This document shows positions 23,323 to 34,115 of a stretch of 64,000 nt of DNA, piece by piece. The DNA lies in assembly GCA_029449235.1 (NCBI GenBank), contig JANATG010000008.1, positions 2,356,001 to 2,420,000 on the forward strand, read 5' to 3'. Position 1 is the first letter of the stretch. Every line of letters starts with the position of its first letter. The notes beneath the pieces are model-generated. The model saw only the letters and a program-made list of their open reading frames with translations, had not been told where the DNA came from and searched no databases. The position numbers and the translations under genes were made by a program. This DNA comes from Linnemannia schmuckeri. Lineage: Eukaryota > Mortierellomycota > Mortierellomycetes > Mortierellales > Mortierellaceae.

Positions 23323-24049
23323 TTTTGTTGTTGTCTGTTTGCTTGTTTGTTGTGTTACTTGGCGTGTGAGTGTCGTGTGTGTGTGAAAAAAGAAGAGAAA
23401 AGAAGATATTTTGAGAAGTGGGAAAAACAGAAATGGGTCTCCCTTTTTAAAGGTGCAGGCTCACACACTCTCGTTGACCCTCTTGACCCATAGACAGACG
23501 AGAATGCCGCATGAATAAAGAAAAGAAAAGCATAGAAGGAAGGAGGGAAGGTCTTTGCTGCGGCCAGTCAACTCAGAAAGGGAATAGATATGGGATACAA
23601 AGGGAGAACAATTGAGGTATACTACTTCTTCGTGCATGTGTGGGGCGTGGAAAAAGTAGTTAAGCCTGGTGGCTGTCAATTACGGGCTGTTGACTCACCA
23701 CAACTGCACTATTCGTATAGATTACCTATTGGGACTTCGCCCCCGGTGGCGCACAGGTGAGAAGAGAATTCTACGTCCTTATTTTCATGCATACATCTCC
23801 TTGTTCCATTTCGCGCCTCCGCACTCTGAGTGTAACATCGTTATCTGAGAAGCGTGTCGTTGTATGGATTGGATGCAAAAAACAAGAAAGTATTATTTTA
23901 CAAGTATTAGGGAGGGAAAAAGGACGAGTTTCTATGCTATGCTATACTATGTCGTGATATGTTGAAGCGTGTCGTTATATGAAAAAGAGGAGTGTCGTGT
24001 CGTTGGCTGACGAAGAAGAGTTGATGAAAATCAAACCGGTTTTTGTTAT
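23323..24049. other. VWA gene promoter and 3' side of the O-fucosyltransferase gene
   Basis: Same-strand gene spacer of 0.7 kb. It has a CA/GT-rich leader near the VWA start and no recognisable gene. Confidence 0.5.
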
Positions 24050-25862
24050 TTAGTCCTCGGGAGTCCAAGAGGTAGTGGTGCGTGGGTAGAGAGGCTCGTG
24101 TCCATGCCAGGTCAACTGTCGCCTGGCCGCAATCCGTGTCATCGTGCTCACTTGTGTCCCGATCATAAAGTCAGCCTCCGCAAGAATTGCCGCATCCACC
24201 ATGGCGGGTCCAAAGATGCCCAGCTCCTGCTCGGTTGTATACAGGTCGTGATTAAGTCGTTTCCAGCCCAACCGGGCCATAGTTGAGAAATCCTCCTCGG
24301 ACTCTGAATCAGTCGTCACCAACACGGGCAATCTTTTCCCCTCCTCGTTCCTGGCCTGGTCGACCATCTCGGCGTAATGCCCCAGGGGCGGGATACAATC
24401 CATCATCTGCTCCGCTGACTTTGTTCGACACTTCATCCAGATGTCTCCTCTCCTCAAATGCATCGCAATGTACTTGCCGTCCGTCTCCGTGATGACCTCC
24501 GGTGCCCGGTGACGGATGATCCTGCGGGCATAGTCCATCACCTTGTCGTTAAAGTGCATGTGCTGTCCGACATCCCTCCATGATCGTGGGCCGTGGGGGT
24601 CCTTGAGTTTATAGGTGTGGCTCAGAAACACAACTTGACCTTTATACTCAGCAAAACGTTCCACAGCCTCATCCAAGAAGAAGATGTCACCTTTTTTGTT
24701 ATCTTTCGAAAGCACTGCCTTTGTTCCACCTTGAGCCCGATCATTAGTGTTGTTTCCTTCGCCCATTTCATCCTCAATGTACTCTTCTCCTTCTCCTCCT
24801 TCTTCTTCCTCGCCCTCTGTTGTTGCTCGACGGACTCGCGGTGGGCGCACATAGCGTGGGATGAGAAGAAACTGGCGCAAAAAGTTCCGCTCAGTCGTGT
24901 GAATATTCTCAGAGTCGCCAAACCCAAAAGTGACATGAATAGTCAAGGTCTCGGCTAATTTAGACCACCAAGGATTGTTCCGTCCGTGGGACCGGACTTG
25001 TTTGATACCAATTTGGACATGTTCTGGAGAAAGGGGCCGGATGTCGTGCCACTCGACAACCTTGAGACCACTGAGGCGTGTGAATCGGTCAAGGTCGAAA
25101 AAATCGGACCAACGCTGGGCGGCGACTTCTTTGTCGTGATTGGTGGTGATGAAGGGGGGGAGTATGAGTGTCCTGTTCAGCTTGAGAGCCACAAAAGCCG
25201 CACTCTGAAAAGCGATAAACTAAATCCATGCAGAAACACAAAAAGCATATTCCGAGAGGGAGGGGGAAAGAGAAAGAGAAAGATAACAACAACAAAGGAG
25301 TAGAAGCGTCGGTTAGTTTGAAAATATGAGCGGCAAAGAACAAAACTTTAAAAATAAAAGTTATTTTATCATTTATCCTGCGCCCTGAGAAAAAAGTCGA
25401 CAAAGAACGTCGTTGTTGTTCTTGCTTTCATTTGGCGAAAGTGAAATAAGTCGTTACCTGGTTGGTGAGTCCTCCATACATAAGGTACCCAAGGTATTTG
25501 ACTTCAGGATCCAGGGTGGTCTTTGGTTTAGGGATCTCATTAGGCAAAATAGGATCCTGTGGTTTCCGAGACCCATCCTGCCGTGGTGAGGAGCGATCTT
25601 GGATGTGCTTGAGCACGTTCTCTGGGTCGGACACGGGCTCAGGTGTGCTGGGGCGTTGATGAGCTAGTTGCTGCTGCTGTTGCTGCAGTTGCTGCTGGAT
25701 ATGATTTGGTGGAGGAGGTCGTTGGTTGTAAGAGGATGTAATATCGTTGAGGCGGAGGTCGATCTCGAGGGGGTTACGTGTGGAGAAGAGGTGGAGGAGA
25801 AGGACTCCTGAAAAGACGATAGCACCTATGGCAAGCAACCTGCGTGTTCGCAGACCGGGCAT
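24050..25862 (-). CDS. GDP-fucose protein O-fucosyltransferase-like type II membrane protein
   Basis: Two exons (25458-25862, 24050-25204) encode 519 residues. A basic start (MPGLRTRRLL) precedes a single hydrophobic anchor at about residues 10-26, as in Golgi/ER type II glycosyltransferases. A polyQ/Pro stem follows. The catalytic part opens with YLGYLMYGGLTNQ and ALKLNRTLILPPF, the typical O-fucosyltransferase start, and carries IAMHLRRGDIW, the conserved Arg-containing GDP-fucose contact, then VTTDSESEEDF and IGTQVSTMTR. A Glu-rich loop (about residues 260-290) is an insertion relative to most members. The acceptor is unknown. The exon junction is at the conserved GLTNQ|SAAF site. Confidence 0.85.
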
Positions 25863-27118
25863 CTTGTTGTAGTTATTATTTTACGTTAATGCGAGAGAGG
25901 AGGCAGTGAAGGGAAGGAGAGGGAGGGAGAGGGAGGGAGGATAGGCTAGATGGAATTATGAATTGACCAAGCCCTAGGTGTGTGTATATGTGGTTATGAG
26001 TTAAGGAGGGAAGATGAGGGCTGTTGTAAGAATCAAAAAAGTGATGGAGTAGATGGAATGAGCGAAAATAAGGGAATGAAGGGAACAAAAGAGAGAGGGA
26101 GAGAAAGAGGGAGGGAGACGGACTAAAACAAAAGAGGGAGAGAGAGAGAAAGTAGAAGAGGGAAAGAGATGGGTGTGGATAATGACACTCTTTGTCTCAA
26201 GTTCATGTTTCTACTTTCCTGTCGATAAACAACAAACAGGCAGCAGGGCAGGAGAGACGACAATCAGGATTGCTGCTGCCTCCTTTTGTCGTCGGTCGAG
26301 GGTCGACGCCCTGCCACTTTTTTACTTTTTTATCTGCCTTCGCCAGGTGCCTGCGTCCCCCTGTGCCTGTGTCTGTATGATAGTGTGTGTGCACTAATTT
26401 TTTTTTCTTGTCTTTTCTCCTTCGCTAAAAATAAATAAAACAGTGCCGTCTTTCTTTTCCGCCATAACGGTGGCACTAACAGAATGGACATCTAATTCTG
26501 TGTGAAATGAAAACGTGTCCAAGGAAGTCCAGCCAATCCAGCCTGTCTTGTCTTGTCTTGTTTTGTCTTTGTCTGTCTGTCTGTTTGAGTGAGCACACGC
26601 TACGCACAAGTACCGAGAATAGCAACATGTACGCCCGTTCGTTTTTTTCCTTTTTCCTTTTTCCTTTTTCCTTCCCATGCATTTCCCCTGTCCCTTTCTT
26701 TGTTACATCTAACTATCCATCTGCATATGGTTCCCCCTGTTCCCTTCTCTCTTTGCTCACTCACCTCTTGACTCTTCTTTCCCCTTTTACCTTGGAGTGT
26801 AAATGCCTCTCCTTCCTCCATTCATCCATCCCCTCTTTCCTCCTTTTTTGTTACCGTTTTAATTGAACAAAAAAATGCACACATTGGACTTGGCCCCCTC
26901 CCCATTTGATTCAGATAGCGAATCAAGCAATTGGACCATCTCAAAAACGTTCCTCGGTCCCTCCTTTGTTTTCATCTTAAATCATTACTCCTCCCTCTGT
27001 CCATCCCCATTTATGCCCACAGGGCACAGGGCGTAGGTGGTTAAAAAAAGGAGGACGAGGAATAGCAGGAGCGGTGGCCGAGGAACTGATCCACAGGCAG
27101 GCCTACATCAAACAAACA

Positions 27119-27375
27119 AACAAGTGGCATGCTTCTCACTCGTCTTACTTCCGAACCTGCGTCTATCTGACCTAAGTTTGCCCTGTGGTACCCTTTTTTG
27201 CACCACGCGCGCACCCCCCATCCTATTACTGTATTTTTTTCCTCTAGAGGGAAAAACAAGTTGCATGCTCCTGGATTTGTGTCTGTCTGACCTATCCTTA
27301 TCCTATGGTATCCTTTACTTAAGCACGCGTGCCCACCGATAGTATTCATCCTCCTACGGCCTATTTTTCTCCTAG
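27119..27375. repeat. Imperfect tandem duplication, two units of about 120-136 bp
   Basis: Unit 1 starts at CAAGTGGCATGCT (27121) and unit 2 at CAAGTTGCATGCT (27257). Both continue with GTCTATCTGACCTA / GTCTGTCTGACCTA, then CCCTGTGGTACCCTTT / TCCTATGGTATCCTTT, then a CACGCG core. The spacing of matched blocks varies from 120 to 136 bp because of indels. Confidence 0.7.
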
Positions 27376-28083
27376 ACAAAGTATCGCCTTTTTTCCCATT
27401 TCCCCTTAACCACTCTTTTTTTCATTGCATTGTCAAGCAGAGTCATACCCATTGTCCTGTGCTTGTATTGCGCCACTGTGTATGTGACCACGGTTAAAAA
27501 ATTACGGATGGTGCATCAAATTACCGAAAAACGAAACGCGAAACAAATAAACGGGAACAAAGGAAGAAAGAAAACTATCTCGTTTTATTCTTCCTTTCAT
27601 GACCGACCTGCCTTTACTCCAAGGAACTTCAAAACAATGAACAAACAGCGCAGCCGTATATCGCACTTTTTTTTTTTTTTTTTTTTTTTTTTTTCTCTAA
27701 GGCATGACTTGGGAACTTTGATGAGCAATTAAGGTGTTTCGCCATTTCCTTTGGAGTCCGAGAGTCTAGGGTCTGGGCGTATGATTGTATGTAGGCGTGT
27801 GGCGAATACCGTCGTCTCCTTCGGCCAATTGCTTATTATCTCTTCGCTTTTGCTCGTTTGTCTTTTGTCGAAAAAGAGTCACCATCCTTTTATCCCTTTG
27901 ACTGTAACTTTCCCACCCGCTTTATTTTCGTGTTTAACAATCAATGATGAAGGTAGTTGTATTAGTGGTACGTATCACAAGAGAGATGATAAGGTTGCAA
28001 AAGGAAGGAAAAAAAAAGAAAACAAATAAAAAAAATCGACCGATCAGCTGGACCCCCTCCTCCATCCTTCAATTGTAAAACGG

Positions 28084-28090
28084 TATAAAA
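28084..28090 (+). promoter_or_regulatory. TATA box of the PNPOx-like gene
   Basis: TATAAAA lies 168 bp upstream of the ATG at 28252. Confidence 0.5.
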
Positions 28091-28251
28091 AAGCCGAACT
28101 TTCTCACGAATTGCCCTTCTTTTTTTTTCTCCACTCGTCCCAACAGCAACAACCAGCCAATCTTCCAACTTCAGGAACACCAGCCACCACTCCACCACTC
28201 CACCACTCCACCAACATCTTTCACAGGAAAGTACAAGGAACAGTAAGCAAG

Positions 28252-29365
28252 ATGACAGATTACACACCCACATCGCACAAGGCCATCAACCAAGTCCACC
28301 GTCTCAAGGACCGTGCCCACTATGACTCCGAGGCCATCAACTCCATCCTCGACAATAACATGCTCGCTCACGTCGGGTTTACCTTGCCTCCCGGTGTTGC
28401 CGAGGAAGATGACTGGCCTTTTGTTATGCCCATGTGCTATGGGCGTATTGAGGATACCGTCTATATCCATGGGTAAGTTAATATCCAGGGTCAGGAGTTC
28501 AGAAACAAGCTCGGAGATTTCACAGAGCGAATCATGGAATGGAGACTAACACAGAGGAATGCTTTCAATTGCTCCTTGTTTATGTCTATGTAGATTTGTC
28601 AGTGGACGCATGATGAAAGCACTCTCCTCGGACAATCTTCCCAAAGTCTGCATCACCGTTAGTACACTTTTCCTTTTCTCGTTGCTTTTCTGTTGTTCCC
28701 TCCCTCTCCAATGTCCGGCACTTCGGAAATCTGACAAAATTCAGATCAAATACCAAAAATCAAAAAAAATTTCGAGTGGCCACTGCGGCGTGCGTCTGCG
28801 CAATTGAAAAAAAAAAATCCCACAACACCACACGTGAGTTTATTCTCCACCTTAATCCTAATCCCCATTACCTTCTCACTCTCCTCTCTCAACAACCTAT
28901 TCCCTCCTCCAATAGGTCTCGCAAGTAGACGCTCTGATAGTAGCAATGTCGCCCTTCCACAACTCCTTCAACTACTACTCTGCCGTCATCTTTGGTCACG
29001 GCCGCCTCGTCACCGACCCTGAGGAAAAATCGCGCGCCCTCGAAGTCATCACCAACCAACCCTTTCGTCACGCCGACAGGTGGAATGACTCGCGACTCCC
29101 CAACAAGATCGATCTCCAGTCGACAAAAGTCATTGCTGTCCGGATCGAGAAGGCGTCCGCGAAGCACAGGATTGGTGGGGTCAATGATGATTTGAAGGAA
29201 ATGAAGGATGAGGAGTTGTGTAAGAAGCATTATTCGGGAGTGGTGCCTTGTAAGATGGTTTATGGTGCGCCGGCGGCTTCGAGTTATAACCAGGCGCCGA
29301 CGCCTGCTTATTTGGAACCTGAAGCTTTGAACAAAGAGAAGGTTATGTATCACGTTGACGAATGA
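28252..29365 (+). CDS. PNPOx-like FMN-binding split-barrel protein (flavin-nucleotide-binding)
   Basis: Three exons (28252-28472, 28594-28657, 28916-29365) encode 244 residues. The protein shows the pyridoxamine 5'-phosphate oxidase-like split barrel of the NimA-like/COG3467 group: HYDSEAINSILDNNMLAHVGF, WPFVMPMCYGRIEDTVYIHG, FVSGRMMKAL, VCITVSQVDALIVA, FHNSFNYYSAVIFG, then LEVITNQPF and STKVIAVRIEKASAK. Members bind FMN; the substrate in fungi is not established. The ATG follows a short leader with TATA box and CCACCACT repeats. An AATAAA lies about 180 nt after the stop. Confidence 0.88.
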
Positions 29366-29541
29366 GAGGAGGCGACCGCAGACGGAAGCAGCACTAGAAC
29401 TCAAATCAGATACCAACATATATACAGCAATCAAGGATAGCAACTACATACAACAGCAGGATCAACCAGCAGCAACAAGAACAACAAAGAGGAGCAACCA
29501 GCAGTAACACTACCAAAATATACACCATGTACAAAGTGAAC

Positions 29542-29547
29542 AATAAA
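29542..29547 (+). terminator. Polyadenylation signal of the PNPOx-like gene
   Basis: AATAAA lies 177 nt downstream of the stop codon. Confidence 0.4.
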
Positions 29548-29646
29548 TATGCCTAGAATATCTGCTTTAATATCCTTGACTGTAATGAGAATGAGAATGA
29601 GAATGAATGGTATATATCAGGATCGTCTGCCTACAAAAAGAACAAG

Positions 29647-30507
29647 TTAGCAGACGACGCTGAGAGTGCGCCGGCTGGTGACGAGGAACTCAAAGCGCTC
29701 CTGTTCGGCAGCAGCAACGGCGGGCTGGTCCCGCTTCAGATACTCCTCTAAATGTGCCTGCGACTCGATCACATAGTGGACTGTGATGTATGTCTTTGCA
29801 TTTCCTTCCTCCGACAACCAGTGCAGTCCGTCTAAATAGGTAGCGTGGATGCGACAGTAAAAAAAGAAAAAGGTTAGAAAGGAAGATTCCGCAGATGCAA
29901 GTGCTACAAGGAAAAGTGCGGGGCAACAGAGAGAGGCCAGAATCGGAAAAGGGTCGAGGTGGACCCAGGAACGAATCGAAAACTCTAATTTGCCTAATCA
30001 ATGAGCAGAACAGAGAGAAACGGGGTGTGTGTGATGGAACAAAACATCCCATGTTCATCTCAGACGACTTTTTCTTGTTTTCAAAACTTACATGGCTTGG
30101 GCTGGCGGAAGACCATGGTTGACAGGAACCCAGGGATCCTCTTCACTTGTTCCTATTTGTTCGGAAGACGGGGTTCATATACCGAGCGTGCGTGCGGGGG
30201 AAAAGAAAAGTTTGTGAGTATAAAAAGCCGAATCTGTTTCTTTCTTTGTGTTCCCACACTCTATCTTGCTTTGTGTCCTTCCTCACTGTCGACGGAAGAA
30301 CCGCTTATTCTCCATCTGCTCGCCCCTCTTTCGCCGTTGTCTCTGCCTCCCCAGTCTTACCTTGGTGAAGCCGCGGAGCCAGTCAATATAATCCTCGGCC
30401 TTCTCACGGGGGACCGACAGGTTGACTTCATACACCAGCGTGCCTGCGCTGTATGTGTGCACTTGTTCAGCAGCAGGGGTTGAATCAGAAGACTGGGTCA
30501 TGGACAT
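29647..30507 (-). CDS. Small dimeric alpha/beta-barrel protein, DUF4286-like
   Basis: Three exons (30361-30507, 30092-30152, 29647-29831) encode 130 residues. The pattern LVYEVNLSVPREKAEDYIDWLRG, then IPGFLSTMVFRQ, then TYITVHYVIESQAHLEEYLK, then RFEFLVTSRRTL, is a ferredoxin-like beta-alpha-beta fold as in the DUF4286 family. Intron 2 is 260 bp. No catalytic residues are evident and the biochemical role is unknown. It converges toward the flavoprotein gene, leaving 281 bp between the two stop codons. Confidence 0.75.
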
Positions 30508-30804
30508 GTTGAATGAATGGGATCAAGGAGTGAAGGTGAATGAGTTTGAGGAATGACTGAGCAAGTCGGTGCTGGTGTCGGCGGTTCTGGTGGGAGTGGA
30601 AGGGGGTTGTGAATCCAACCAAAAACCAGAACCAGAAGCCAGACCAAGAAGAGAAAAACAAAAAAGAAAAAAGTGGAAGCAAGGGAAAGTGAGATGCTCT
30701 ATTTATTCTGAGTGGAAGTGGGTGAGGTACATCTCCACACGTACAGTACCCTTATCCCCTTACCCCTGTGCAATTTTTGCTCTTTGGATCGCAAGGAAAG
30801 GAAC

Positions 30805-30843
<39 letters not shown>

Positions 30844-31255
30844 AAGTGTGGAATTGCAAAAGGAGTCCAACCGCTTTTGTTCTTGTCTCCACATCTCTAG
30901 TTCTTCGACAACAGGCATGTGCACTAATGTACTGTACTAAAAAACCTAAGGACTTGTGCGCATACTTGTTTCAATCCATATTGCTCTTTTCTTTTATTGA
31001 CGTTTTTACCTTCCTTTCCTTCACATTGTCACTCAAAAAGAGGAAGAATGGAAGGGTCTATTTTGATCATCGCATATCTGCTAACCTGCATAGAAACGGT
31101 GGACGGCAGTTGACTTATTTTTGTCCCCTTTCACTTTTGACACATTGAAAGTTTAAGGTTCTTAGCAAGGCTATTCAATGAACGATGTTACTTTTTTTTG
31201 TTTCCCCATTTATGACAATATTCTGCTACAAGCACGTTGCGAGTACTCCTCCAGG
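30508..31255. other. Intergenic region with poly(dT) tract and dispersed repeat copy A
   Basis: The left side is the promoter of the DUF4286-like gene. A 34-nt poly(dT) run lies at 30808-30841 and repeat copy A at 30998-31115. No gene is seen. Confidence 0.5.
30998..31115. repeat. Dispersed repeat, copy A
   Basis: About 118 bp, similar throughout to 34001-34115 in the same orientation. The best-kept part reads CTAACCTGCATAGAAACGG here and CTTACCTGCATAGACACGG in copy B. On the minus strand this part contains a splice-donor-like ATGCAG|GTWAGC. Confidence 0.65.
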
Positions 31256-31945
31256 TTAAACGTAAAATTCGCCCTTGGTAAGGATTCGTTCGCGCAAAAG
31301 TGCACCACTGTTGTTCTCCCTAGCTGGCCATTTGGAGCAGAGCTCGAACCCCCACTTCAAGTACAAAGAGATCACCGGTCCCAAACCAAAGAAAAGAATG
31401 TTCTTCCTTCTTAGTCTAGCAACATCTTCCAAACGATCCATCATCTTGCGCCCCACGCCTCTCCTTTGGTGGTCCTTTGTAACGCAGAGTTTATCGACAT
31501 TAAGTAACGACAATAGAGGGTAAACTGACACATATTCTTGACCGCGATTGTGGTTTCGTCGTCAGAGTGAATGATACAGAAGAGGTCCAGAGTAAAGTGG
31601 TCGTCGAAAGTATCGGTAAATCCAGTTCTAGTCCGTACTGCCAAAACGCTTGATTAACGACTAGTCGGCCTGCGTAAACATACTCCTCTGAACGTCCTCG
31701 AGCTTCAATACCACTGCCAACTGTAGCATAAAAAAACCCAATCACCATCCTAGTCACCGCCTCTATTGGGTATAACACCCTAGTCGATCCTACTGCGTCT
31801 ATGTTGGTTTGTGGGGGTATTCTTGGGTTACGGTATTTTAGGATTTGATTATTTTCAATGTCGAGAGAAGGATTCTGCCTAGCACAAATCCCAAGAAAGT
31901 TCTCCATGCTTCGTTGTACATTGCTTCGCCCCAGGGGATCACTAT
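31256..31945 (-). pseudogene. Decayed GNAT-family acetyltransferase gene
   Basis: Acetyltransferase-like sequence is spread over three frames. The first block includes IVIPWGEAMYNEAWRTF, then VIGFFYATVGSGIEARG and EEYVYAGRLVVNQ in another frame, then DTFDDHFTLDLFCIIHSDD in a third. The C-terminal block has LCVTKDHQRRGVGRKMMDRL, the Q/RxxGxG/A acetyl-CoA loop, followed by ISLYLKWGFEL and the stop at 31256. The blocks are contiguous, leaving no room for introns of the size used elsewhere here, so small indels are the simplest explanation. An upstream exon may be missing or unrecognised. Sequencing error is an alternative. Confidence 0.6.
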
Positions 31946-32116
31946 TGTGAACAAAAACAAATCAATCAGAAGTCATGATAACTATCAGCCCTTTGTTCCA
32001 TGAGAGACGCTTGCCCAACGGATTATTTAGAATACAAATAAAGCTTTCATTTTCGATTTTGCAGAATGATTGTGTGCCTCTTGAGTCGCGTCCTCGAGAA
32101 GAATAGTAAAATGCGT

Positions 32117-33127
32117 TCACTGCGCCAGTGCTGTTGAGACCGAAAGTTCCAATTGGACTGACACGGACGTTTGCCTTGAGTTTTGAGGATGGCGAGCGAT
32201 GCTGTTGTTGTTGCTCATGTTACCTGGCAGAGGCATCGGACTAAGTGATCCAGGTTCAGTTCCATCGGGGGATATGGGACCAATTCCGTCTATGCGATCA
32301 AACACAACACCGCTCGACGTGCCATCTGGCGATACATATTAACAAAAAAGGCAACTTGATAGATGAGCGAGCATTCCTTGAGGATCGATAAATACTTTTT
32401 TTTGTAAGTATATGGAAATATAGCTTACATCTCTGACGGAGGGTAAGCTCGGTCTGTTGCTGATTATGTTCTTCACGGCCGTCGTCGCTCAGAATCTGTG
32501 TGTTGGTGCGAACTGTTGAGGCCAATTCCAGTACGAGCTCTATTTGGTCAGTGAAAGAGAATAATGGCATTTAATCAGCGTCAAGCAAAAATAACAAAAA
32601 TAACAAGAAGCCTGTTTGTAGATAACAAGAAGCCTGTTGTGTTGCTCTTATTGCCTTCCAACATCTCCACTCGGGCTTAAAGCTTTCGAATTTCAGCATG
32701 AGGGTATTGGTTGTCGTGGTCGCCGTCTCGGTTTTCATCCTCACCTCTGTCAGGGTTGTAGCTCTCGTTGATATCGCTGGATCACTGTCGCTGGGGTCAT
32801 TGCTGTGAATGTTTTGCTCCTGCAATGTTTGTAGTGATTTTTGAGATAGTCGCGAGACAAAGATTTCCCGTTACCACCGTTTGTTGGGCACTTGTAATAG
32901 CCGTGTTGAGATTCGCGTTCACATAGTACTTCAGGTGAGTTCTGACGTGTTGCTGTCGAGGCGAATTGTCCACGATTTGTGGTAACGAATGAAGTGACGC
33001 TGGTACTGAGAGCTTTGAGAATAATTACACCGACGATAAGTACATTGAGCTTTTTGAGATGTAGAAGCCGTTGTTTAACGTGTGTGTTGAAGTGAATGCA
33101 GAAGTACGGTGCAAAGAAGAGATGCAA
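32117..33127 (-). pseudogene. Decayed C2H2 zinc-finger gene
   Basis: Finger-like blocks appear in all three minus frames within 300 bp: CTYRRCNYSQSSQYQRHFIR, then QQHVRTHLKYYVNANLN, then YYKCPTNGGNGKSLSRDYL ending in NHYKHC. An acidic Ser/Asp block (EQNIHSNDPSDSDPAIST) follows, then two plausible exons: ELVLELASTVRTNTQIL (acceptor near 32537) and GTSSGVVFDRIDGIGPISP with Ser/Gln-rich sequence to a stop at 32117. The frame changes and an in-frame TGA after the first finger indicate loss of function. It could instead be an active gene with an intron pattern I did not resolve. Confidence 0.45.
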
Positions 33128-33561
33128 GAGTACTTAAGCTTTTTTGTCAGATGAAACCGAATCACCAAGTCTCTTTTTCTCGCCACCAGGTTTTTTTTGC
33201 TATTGTGTATATGTATGTACTGGTCCCGTTCACATAATAACTGGTTGTTGTAATAGCAACATACCGATGAAATTCATAGGTTGTTGAAATAACCACAGAT
33301 TGTGGAAATATCAATAGGCTATTGAAATAGTAACAATGGGTCATTGGTTGCAGTGTGTCATTGATGCCATGTAAGGGCCTTTCGTGACCAAAAAAAAAAA
33401 AAAAAAAAAAAAAAAACGAGCACACGAGTGTGGTATTGGCGTGGCCGCATTTGGCATGGTCTGTTTGCTCGCGCTAGTCGAGAAGGAGCCTCTTTACTTT
33501 TTACACAATTTTTATTAGTTCATAAAAAACAGCTTCGCAACCCCCACATATCAACAAAAGA
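33128..33561. other. Intergenic region, no gene seen
   Basis: AT-rich spacer with several TTGTTGAAATA-like imperfect repeats at about 33240-33335 and a 27-nt poly(dA) run at 33390-33416. Confidence 0.45.
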
Positions 33562-33777
33562 CTAAATGACAGTCGAAGGAAGGGTGACACCATTGCCACC
33601 AGTCCGCAAAAGAACACGGATAACAGCCTCCTTCTGGGTCAGCTTGCCGCCAGTCTGACCGAGTGGAGGACCAACGGGCATGACGGGCGATGGTCTCTGG
33701 CTTGTTTTGGTAGTAGATGGGAGCAGGGAGACGCTTGAGAGCGATTGGGCGGGCTTATTGGATTTGAACAGGGACAT
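33562..33777 (-). CDS. Small single-exon protein, 71 residues, unknown function
   Basis: A 71-residue frame begins MSLFKSNKPAQSLSSVSLLP and ends GGNGVTLPSTVI. The middle has a Pro/Gly-rich PVMPVGPPLGQTGGKL segment and a short amphipathic KEAVIRVLLR helix. No domain, signal peptide or membrane segment is visible. A TATAAAAA box lies 114 bp upstream of the ATG, and the intervening leader is C/A-rich as in expressed fungal genes. The frame stays open upstream, but the TATA position favours the internal ATG used here. Confidence 0.55.
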   Translation of the reverse strand: MSLFKSNKPAQSLSSVSLLPSTTKTSQRPSPVMPVGPPLGQTGGKLTQKEAVIRVLLRTGGNGVTLPSTVI

Positions 33778-33890
33778 CTGGGTAGTAGGAGAGTAGTTCT
33801 TGAGGAATGGTACTGTGGGCTTGATGAGATCTTGAAGTGGTTTTGGTAGGATTTGTTGGTTGATGGTTGTAAATGATGCCTCTCTTCGTC

Positions 33891-33898
33891 TTTTTATA
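33891..33898 (-). promoter_or_regulatory. TATA box of the 71-residue small gene
   Basis: TATAAAAA on the minus strand, 114 bp upstream of the ATG at 33777. Confidence 0.5.
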
Positions 33899-34000
33899 CC
33901 TTTGCGCAAACACTTTCTCGATCATAATATACATATCCAAACATACAACTATTGCCGGTGCACTCGAACCTCCCTTCGGCGATAAAACTTACCGAATTAT

Positions 34001-34115
34001 TTAGACGTTTCTACCTTCTTTTCCTTTATATTGTCGTCCAAAAAAAGAAAGAAAGGATTAGGTCTGAACAAATGTATATCTGCTTACCTGCATAGACACG
34101 GTGGACGGCAGTTTG
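34001..34115. repeat. Dispersed repeat, copy B
   Basis: Same-orientation partner of 30998-31115. Similarity runs from TTTCTACCTTC to GGTGGACGGCAGTT with scattered differences and small indels. Confidence 0.65.

Larger units (their letters stand above)
25863..28251. other. Intergenic region with diverged tandem repeat, no gene seen
   Basis: The left part is the GA-rich promoter of the O-fucosyltransferase gene. It also holds a TTTTTCC x4 microsatellite at about 26643-26673, the tandem repeat at 27119-27375, a poly(dT) run at 27667-27694 and, at the right end, the TATA box and leader of the flavoprotein gene, including an 8-bp CCACCACT repeat at about 28185-28214. Confidence 0.5.
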
